NCBI RefSeq assembly: GCF_025399195.1
Contig: NW_026252109.1
Span: forward strand, 124,001 to 188,000
Origin: Umbelopsis ramanniana AG
Lineage: Eukaryota; Mucoromycota; Umbelopsidomycetes; Umbelopsidales; Umbelopsidaceae
Direction: 5' to 3'
DNA: 64,000 bases
The translations under genes were made by a program, and so were the position numbers. Positions 56,886 through 64,000 of this stretch are shown piece by piece (position 1 is the first letter of the stretch; each line of letters opens with the position of its first letter). The notes under the pieces are model-generated. The model was not told the origin of the DNA. It searched no databases and worked only from the letters and a program-made list of their open reading frames with translations.

Positions 56886-59800
56886 TTAAACTTGCTTAAA
56901 AAAAGAATTCACCACATCGACGACAATGACAGGTGGTGATACATTCATGTCAACTGACATGGACACTTCGATATCCGCAAGGCGAGAGATTGTTTGTACA
57001 TGTGTTTGACTTGTGTTAGACTCATCGCTAACTCCATTATGTAACGGTACATTATCCAAAGCTACTATGACATCGTGTGTATTTTCTGTTGATGAGTGCA
57101 AATGACTTTTGGGTAGGTCAGCTTCAACATCTTCGAGAACCAGCTCGTCATCACCAGCGCCGAACCGATGGTCCTCCATCGACCATGTTAGAGTGATAGT
57201 GCCTGTAGTGGGGTCGTAGGTATGCTCTGCATAAATGTCATCAAGGAAGATGCGCTGTCGAAGATCATATGCATGGATGTAGACGTCGATGCTATCTTCT
57301 TGGACACAGAACACCGTAGCGGTTTGATGAAGGTGGGAGGCAATTAAGTTTTGTCGGTTGAGGTATGAGCATAAGTATAGATGCGAACTTTGCTCTGCAG
57401 CATTGCGTGAAGCATTTTCCCTAACATTACAATGCATTATAATTTTCTCATCCTCCTCCTTATCACTATGCCACTCCCTCTCTGTATATAAAAGCGGTAA
57501 AAAAGTTTTTAGTAAACGATAACTCAATTTCGGATGAACGACAATACACTGTTAAGGAGCGTACCTTGCTTCAAAGCTGCTTCCAGCTGCCGATGTACTA
57601 CAATGGCGGCGTACCTACAAACAGGTGAAGTAAAATGGGTGTAGAGTGAAACGCCGTGTCCATGATGAAAATATTTGTTAATGTCGGTTGTACCGGCTCC
57701 AAAATACAACGCTGGGCGAGCTGATTTAGCCGCCAAAAATCGAAGTAGTCCTAGCTCTTCTACGTCATGAATACCAAGCAAAGCAGCTTCAAATGCATCC
57801 TTGCTGAAGGAATGCATATCTAAATTGGGTTCATCAGGCGCAAACGATTTCTAACATAAGCAGGTCGATCAGTTCCCATATGCACACTAAAAAAAAATCG
57901 TACGATAAATGAATTCAGTCTTACCAATAATGTATCTATGATAGGGTCTTGTCTTCTGAGCAAAGCATGCTCCGGGAAATGTTTCGTGATCTTTTGAGCA
58001 ACACTCACATTAGCCATGATGCAGAGTTCTTGTAATGCGTCCTGTGCTTCACAATGGCTGGTAGTAGAGAGCGCCTCCGGGAATCCATTTGCATTGAGTT
58101 CGAAAGTCAGCCTTGTCTTTTGACCGGTAGCTGATTTATTCAGGCCCAATCGTCGTTGTCGCAATGAAATGGCAAGTGAAGACATCGAACGTAGTGCTTC
58201 TTCCATACCACTCGCAGTACAGTCATGTAGCTTGATAGACTCAGATAAGGTGCTTCCTTGGATGACGGACTGAACTTGAGCAAAACTAAACTGGGCGCAT
58301 GATCTAAACAATTTTCATTTAGGGCAAGTTCTAAGAACCTATAATAAACCTTATACTTACTTGAGCACAGTTTTTCCAAACCATGTTTCATGTATGTGTC
58401 CATCAGAATTCATTGTCCAAATCACTGAAAACCCCAATCTTTGCACATGCATAGGAAGTTAAGCATTCACGTCCATATACGCGCCAGACAAAGAAAGTGT
58501 ACAAACCTCTTTCGACCAGCTCTAAAGCTACAGAGGTTCTTGTGCAGAGTTTCAGGAAGCATCGAAATTGTCTTGTCGACTAGTCGTACCAGCAATCCCC
58601 TGTCTCGAGCTTCTTTGTCAACCGCTGTCTTGGGTCTGACGAAATAGCTAACGTCAGCAGCGTGTACTCCAATTTCGAAGATATCTTTGCTAATTCTCGT
58701 GACGGATACCGCTACATCCATGACAGCTATTTGCAAATTGATATTAGAACATTTTGAATCATCCATTGTCACTTAGTAGAGGGCGCATTTACCATGCTTA
58801 AAGTCGCGGTTCAAGGTAAATACACGGGTTTCAGGGCCATTGACATCGCGGCGGACCTTAGTCTCGGCGGGTGGTATAGGCCAGGGGATGGCAGGTAAGG
58901 TCTTGAGGCATTGCTCTGAAAAACCTTCACTAATGACATGATTGTCAGCGAGGATAGCCTTTTCCTCTGAAGTAAGTTCGCCAATTAGCCCTATCTCTCT
59001 GTCCAAGGTACCAAAAGGATGCAAAGACGTTGTCGGCCATCTACGAAAGGTTGCCTGCCGGTGTAATCCCAGGTCAGTTTAGATTTGTTGTTGGACAGAT
59101 GACTAATGGTAATTTTCCGCACTCACGACAAATAACCGCTTTTGATATTCCTCATGGTACTGCAAAAATCCTTCAGGCGCTTGGTCGATGGGGATGGCAA
59201 CAAGTGGCAGTTTCTTGTCTCGTGGTTTCAACCAAACGACAGCTGAGCTTTCTTTATTTTCAGACTGCAGGTACGAGTCGGATGGTGTACTATCTATGGA
59301 TTCCTTGATGGCTGTCGGGCGTTGTCGTACTAATGTTCTGATTTAAGAAAAAATAAAAAATCTCATGTTAGACACTCGCGGATAAATGAAAATCATGCCA
59401 TTTTTTTTTTTTACCCTGCCAGCGACGCATTGTTAACCCTTTCCAGAATAGCCACCACAATGCCACTATATTTCGGCGGCGGCTTTCCTGCGCTATTTTC
59501 AAAGTTATCTTCTTTGATTTCGGTCCATGATAATCCAGATGTGGATGACTTTCGATGAAAGCGGCTTCTATCTTCTCTCGAATTCTTAAAGTGCTTTTCA
59601 GACAAGGTTAGATCAACATCTACTAGGCGTACGGCAACAACATCGCCATGCAAAGCACGATTACGATTTCTGGAGCCGTATATATAAATGTGGGCATCCA
59701 ATTCCTCACAAATGACATACGAATCAGAGCAGTCTCTTTCATCCACAAATAATATACCACGAAACAATTGTCGGTCATGCAATTGGCGTAATACTTCATC

Positions 59801-60978
59801 GTGTGGTAGGTGAGGTTGGAAAATGGCTCTCCTCTTAGACGGGTCGTTGGTATCATTTGATTGTATGGAGGTTACAGAGCGGGTTCTATGTCTTTCTACT
59901 TGCAAGGTACACAATCAATGGAGACACAACATTACTTTCAAGTAGCACCAAAAATTCAGCTTACCATTTGGAGTTTCTCGCGATACACTGATGCAAAAGA
60001 AAATAAACATAGTGTTAAACAGGCAATTGATATGCATATAAAATAAAAAAAATTGAAGTATAAAAAACGTGTGGAGAAGTTAGGCTGTACCTTGATGAAT
60101 AGGACGAGTAACTCCATTTCCGACCATGAGATCCATAAGAATTCATACGTTGTGGAAAATAATGATTAGAGCCTTGCGATGTGCCCATCAAGCTTCCGTG
60201 TCGATAGTCCTCATCTACTGAATTCCAACTTTTTGAGTTTGGAAAGATGGGCTCGTGTGATGTGGGCGACTGGGACACGTGCCTGGAGATGATATTATCA
60301 CCATGGTCGAGATCTGCAACTCGGAGAAAATCCAGTGGTGTTTGAGATGTGTTTGAATGAGGAGATGATTGAATATGGTGGTCCAAACCTCCTTTCGATG
60401 GTGGTATTTGCTTTAAGCTTGAAATCATCTCTTGGAGCGAGTTTAGCGCGGGTGATTCCTCTTCCTGATCTTCCATGTGGAAGCTCTTACTCCCACTTCG
60501 ACTGCGTCTGCGTCTTCTTGATTTATCAGCATCCAGATTGACAGTGAGAAAGGACTGAGACCGCTGATCCGGGAAATGCAGGGTATTGGACTGAACTTGA
60601 TTGACGGACTTTGAGCGGGAACGGGAATCACGCCTCCGTCTGTTAGGTGCATCAGCCAGCTGTGTGTCGGCAGGTTGCCAACTTTTGGATTGTATAGATG
60701 GACAATCAATAGGGGACAGAGATATCTGAACAGACTTTCGTCGCGTATGCTTATTTTCTCTCGGCGACGAAACTAGGATGGACTTCCTTCTAGATCGGGT
60801 ATTCGGGATATCCACGGCGGAAGATCGTGAAGTGTCAAGTGGGTGCTAAGCAGTAGCAAATCGGTTATTTTTTCATGTATTTTAACTTTTATCAGTATAG
60901 AGCAGTTACCAAATCCTTCTTGGCTTCATCAAGCTTGGAGTCTCCATGAGATTCCTCTGCATGCATTTGAGACGCCAT
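56886..60978 (-). CDS. SSD1: Ssd1-type RNA-binding protein (RNase II/RNB fold, catalysis lost)
   Basis: Eleven exons: complement(56886..57481, 57565..57850, 57925..58303, 58361..58438, 58507..58726, 58793..59054, 59127..59337, 59415..59898, 59965..59987, 60091..60845, 60910..60978), 1120 aa. The N-terminal ~300 residues are Ser/Arg-rich and disordered. Cold-shock domains follow (FRGILFVDERDCSDSYVICE), then a second (EIKEDNFENSAGKPPP-like linker and PKYSGIVVAILERVNN). Then comes the RNB domain (IFEIGVHAADVSYFVRPKT, SPVCRYAAIVVHRQLEAAL). The catalytic region reads VFTLNRDFKHAVMDVAVSVT where active RNase II or Dis3L2 have a D-x-D-D cluster, so nuclease activity is probably lost, as in yeast Ssd1. 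Ssd1 binds mRNAs for wall proteins and is regulated by Cbk1. Start 60978 has a good context; an in-frame ATG at 61086 is an alternative adding 36 residues. Confidence 0.9.
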
Positions 60979-61719
60979 GTCGTGAGAAGCTGAGACTGAA
61001 GTTTCCTGAGGAGGTGTCTGGCTAGAGGCGTGACATTTTTTCCCCGTACTGGCTAAACAAAACTGCCTAGTTAAAAAATTTACCATCTCCAAGCACCCAA
61101 ACTACTGTGGTTTCCCCCAGATATGGCGGGGCACACAGTCAGCACCTCTTGGTGACTAGCAGTGACACGGCTGTTCTAGAAGCTTTGTACTTAATGTGAT
61201 GGCTGTCCTTAGCTTAATAACCTTAAGTGGAATTGATCTAAGAACATTAAAAAAAAAAAAAACCAAACGATTAAAGTGATCCTAATGATCCCTACAAGAA
61301 ACCATCAGTAAGACCTTAGTTTATCTAGACCCTGATTCAGGCGATAAGCAAGCTCAAAGAAGTTGCGATGGTGAAATACACGGAGTCAGGAGCTGCCAAG
61401 TAGGATGTGAAAATATCTCACGCAGATATTGGCTTGTTATGATGATTAAACGGATATTGATGTTAATGAGAGTTCTCATAGCGCCATTTAATGTACCTTC
61501 CAGGCGCTCTTTGGAAACACTTCTCTGAGATTTTTATCCGTTTGCAGTAAAATTTTCCTCTGGTTGGTTGAAACCTGGCCCATCGTAAGCGGTCACAAAG
61601 AAAAAGTGGTCTGATTCAAGCAGCCCATTTCGGGCACAGAACAAAAATTTATGGCGTGATGTTCAATTTTACCTGAGCGAGCGTGGAAGCTTCCTGAGAG
61701 GGTTCTTGGTCTCATCACA
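60979..61719. other. Divergent promoter region, SSD1 and SREBP
   Basis: About 740 bases. The right end contains the SREBP TATA box (listed next). An A-run at 61249-61262 is present; no gene seen. Confidence 0.5.
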
Positions 61720-61727
61720 TATAAATA
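61720..61727 (+). promoter_or_regulatory. TATA box of the SREBP gene; decides the start codon
   Basis: TATAAATA at 61720-61727 overlaps the neighbourhood of an in-frame ATG at 61729. Transcription would begin about 25-35 bases downstream, after that ATG. The first usable ATG is then at 61813, preceded by a pyrimidine-rich leader. Confidence 0.6.
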
Positions 61728-61812
61728 TATGATAACCAGCTCAGCTTCGGACCCTGCTTTTAACTTTCTCTCACATTCTCAACAACTTCCTCGCCTTTCC
61801 TTTCCCTCCAGT

Positions 61813-63318
61813 ATGCAATTTGCTCCAAGCCGCCAGCAGTCACCGCAGCCTGGTGCATCGTATGGTTGGCCAAAAGACTCCACAAATCAAAATCAATTTA
61901 ATTGGGAGCTGTTTGACCAGCCGACACAAGGCTACCTTTCTCCTGATAGCCTTTCTGGCGACGATAACTTTCATATCAGAAGCAGTTCATCCGATAGTTC
62001 GTATTCAGTACCCACCGAAGAAGGAATTAACGTGCTGGAAGCTCAGTATCGCAACATTTCCGATATGAACCATGTAAAAGTAGAAGATATGGCAGCAACC
62101 AGTAACATGGATATGCCTATGAACACATATACACGAAAGCGACCTAGAAGCGATTTAGAAAACAGTGAATTTCAATCAGCGAACCCTTACAACGTTGCAC
62201 CATCTATCACCATCCCTTCCAGCCCTGTCAGTGGCCTGATTGGGGCTCTTCCTAACAATGGCTGTCACAGCAACCCAATGACTCCACCCAACCCGATAAC
62301 TCCACCCAATGAAGTTTCTTATTCAATGTTGGTACAAGACGCATTGGCTTGCTTTCAGCCAAGACCTTCGTTACGCGAAAGACAAGAAGAAGATGATGAT
62401 GATGATAAAGAATTTGGATCTACCGACAAAATCAACAGAATAGCTCACAATGCCATCGAAAGACGTTACCGCAATAATATCAACGACTGCTTGAGCGATT
62501 TGAAGAATGCCGTTCCAGCTCTGAAATTCGCCAAAGTCAAAGATAATACTATCGATGATGCCCAATCCACCGTTGACCAAGGCAATGAGCAAGAAGAAGA
62601 ATTGATCGATGGTGTTCCTGTTGCCACCAAGCTGAATAAGGCCACCATTCTTCGCAAGGCAACTGAATATATTGTTCATCTTAAGGCTACCATCGAACAA
62701 AGCGAGAGTGAAAACAAAGCTCTTCAAAACTTAATTTTGCAGCTTCCTCGTGGAGGAGAAGTCGTCTCCTACTACCGCATGCAAAAGCAACAATTCGAAG
62801 CCTACGAACAAGAACGTATGGCTTATGACCGACAAATGGCTCATGAACGAAAACAAAGAGAAAAACGAGAAGCGCGACGCAAGTCCAAAATGATTCGACG
62901 TGGTCAACTCACCGAACCCGTGGTCAAGTCTAGAACATCTTCTACTTCCTCCTCTTCGTCATCTAGCCAAACATTCATGGTTCTATTCCTCGGCATGACC
63001 TTCTTCTCAAACTCAAATTATCTCCAACCCGCACATAACATGTCCTCTGTGCCTCATGATACTGCTTCAAGCTCTATGATGTACGCTTCTAAAGGCTTTG
63101 ACTTCTGGTATGTGAACGTTTTTTTAGTTGCTCCCACTTCCCAAACGAAACCTATTTCTAACTTGCAAAATTTTTTCTTTAGGTCATTACTCCGAATGTT
63201 TTTGATTCTGTTTGCTATATACAGTATTTGCAAGACAATCTTCAACAGCAACTTTCGATCAAGGAAATGCAAGAGCCTCGACGTACAACGATCAGAGCGA
63301 CTCTGTACCTGTGAATAA
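61813..63318 (+). CDS. SRE1: SREBP-type membrane-bound bHLH transcription factor
   Basis: Exons join(61813..63107, 63183..63318) encode 476 aa. The N-terminus is Ser/Pro/Gln-rich. The bHLH lies near residues 213-300: RIAHNAIERRYRNNINDCLS contains the Tyr (ERRYR) that marks SREBPs, and an acidic 25-residue loop precedes VATKLNKATILRKATEYIVH. A leucine-zipper-like helix and a basic linker follow. Two hydrophobic segments (TFMVLFLGMTFFS and LLRMFLILFAIYSICKTIF) flank a loop, as in the SREBP hairpin. The C-terminus stops about 30 residues after the second segment, so the long regulatory domain that binds SCAP in animals is absent. SREBPs are cleaved in the membrane to activate sterol or hypoxia genes. 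The intron is 75 nt and open in frame. Confidence 0.9.
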   Translation: MQFAPSRQQSPQPGASYGWPKDSTNQNQFNWELFDQPTQGYLSPDSLSGDDNFHIRSSSSDSSYSVPTEEGINVLEAQYRNISDMNHVKVEDMAATSNMDMPMNTYTRKRPRSDLENSEFQSANPYNVAPSITIPSSPVSGLIGALPNNGCHSNPMTPPNPITPPNEVSYSMLVQDALACFQPRPSLRERQEEDDDDDKEFGSTDKINRIAHNAIERRYRNNINDCLSDLKNAVPALKFAKVKDNTIDDAQSTVDQGNEQEEELIDGVPVATKLNKATILRKATEYIVHLKATIEQSESENKALQNLILQLPRGGEVVSYYRMQKQQFEAYEQERMAYDRQMAHERKQREKREARRKSKMIRRGQLTEPVVKSRTSSTSSSSSSSQTFMVLFLGMTFFSNSNYLQPAHNMSSVPHDTASSSMMYASKGFDFWYVNVFLVAPTSQTKPISNLQNFFFRSLLRMFLILFAIYSICKTIFNSNFRSRKCKSLDVQRSERLCTCE

Positions 63319-63566
63319 TCTGCCTTATACCCTCTCAACCACCACCACACCTCATTTTGCATATAAGATACTTTAGTTTGGTCTAGCCGTACCAATAAAA
63401 TAGCTCATCCCTTCCATGCCATTAAGGGTATATTAGTTTATAATTGTTTTTTTAGAAAGTAATCCAACATATAAAAAACTTCCAAGTTTCAGTACTTCAT
63501 TCATGGCGTGATTTTTATGTCTTAAGCATTGGCAATAAACAGTGATGCATGGCTTATCGCAGATAT

Positions 63567-64000
63567 CTACAAATTGGTATGATGTAGGGGAGGGTGGCTC
63601 GTACGTCTAGAAAGCCCTGTTCCTAGTTTCCGTTTCTTTCGTGGTGGGTCTTGCTGATTTTCTGACCCTTCCCTTGCAATCAAAGTGGTGCTAGTCGTTG
63701 TCTCCGATACGGGTGATAATTGCGGCGATGTATCAACTGGCACAGGGGGGATATTTTCAGAGGCTTGCCGTCCATCATTACGTGTGCCGGTATTCATTTC
63801 TTCGTCCGACTCGTCATCACTTGTTGGCACTCGGCTACTGGACCGAATCACCGATACAGTGGAAATGACCGGCCGTACTCGTTTGGCCTGAGGCTTTCGT
63901 ACCACCTTTCTAGCTTGCTCTAGAGCTGGTTCTGGGCCAATTTCTTCGTTATCGTCGCTTGCGAGTTGTTGCTCATCCTCGCTCTCATCGCTTGAATCAA
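63567..64000 (-). CDS. Partial acidic/Ser-rich hypothetical protein
   Basis: The C-terminal ~144 codons of a gene whose start lies beyond the right edge. The frame is open to the edge and stops at TAG 63567-63569. It is rich in Ser, Asp, Glu and Pro, with SSDESEDEQQLASDDNEE near the cut edge, several basic clusters (RKVVRKPQAKRVRP) and PPRKKRKLG, which resembles a nuclear localisation signal. A nuclear, disordered protein tail is likely. The family cannot be told from this part. Confidence 0.6.
   Translation of the reverse strand, partial: DSSDESEDEQQLASDDNEEIGPEPALEQARKVVRKPQAKRVRPVISTVSVIRSSSRVPTSDDESDEEMNTGTRNDGRQASENIPPVPVDTSPQLSPVSETTTSTTLIAREGSENQQDPPRKKRKLGTGLSRRTSHPPLHHTNL

Noticed and set aside
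61729-61812. ATG at 61729 as the SREBP start codon
   Set aside because: It overlaps the TATA box region, so the transcript should begin downstream of it.

Overview
This window is nuclear DNA from a fungus. It is moderately AT-rich and gene-dense. Protein genes are broken by short introns, mostly 50-100 nt, with GTAAGT/GTATGT donors, CTAAC/CTGAC branch sites and TAG/CAG acceptors. The gene set (Bem1, Abp1, Rsp5, Ssd1, an Rck2/Srk1-type kinase, a membrane-anchored SREBP, FKBP12, COQ10) is fungal. Gene style and the plant-like mix of short introns and low-complexity regulators suggest an early-diverging lineage, most likely Mucoromycota (Mucorales-like). That placement is an inference; no rRNA or mitochondrial marker is present. 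Exon joins were built by hand from reading frame and splice consensus. In every complete multi-exon model the summed length is a multiple of three.

Layout. 1-5.3 kb: BEM1-like scaffold (cut by the window edge), a 13-exon SAC3/THP3/LENG8-type protein, and the complex I 23-kDa (TYKY) subunit, all on minus. 5.3-15 kb: gene-poor accessory-looking region. It holds a GC-rich Ser/Arg/Pro repeat protein with no recognised family. Downstream of its stop lies a run of well-formed introns, ending in six tandem ~196-bp units that each contain one exon and one intron. 15-25 kb: RPS26, ABP1, a His/Ala-rich hypothetical protein, a homeodomain factor and a large membrane protein. 26-36.7 kb: IMP3, a SET-domain methyltransferase, the Rck2/Srk1-type kinase, a START-domain protein and COQ10. 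36.7-46 kb: a small hypothetical protein, a YJU2 splicing factor carrying an embedded TFIIB cyclin repeat, nuclear poly(A)-binding protein, Rsp5/NEDD4 ligase and U1-C. 47-64 kb: an S/T-rich membrane protein, a CREB/ATF-type bZIP, a GNAT acetyltransferase, a flavodoxin-fold protein, FKBP12, an APC transporter with a soluble C-terminal domain, cyclin L, Ssd1, SREBP and one partial gene.

The genes do not form one pathway or cluster. Several serve RNA processing (THP3-like, IMP3, YJU2, PABPN1, U1-C, cyclin L, Ssd1) and others serve polarity and endocytosis (Bem1, Abp1, Rsp5). A TCACGTG element recurs about 70-125 bp upstream of at least six start codons. The strongest candidates for something undescribed are the YJU2-TFIIB fusion and the exon/intron tandem array with its intron-rich tail at 7.7-10.0 kb. 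No CRISPR array, tRNA, rRNA or intact transposon was recognised.
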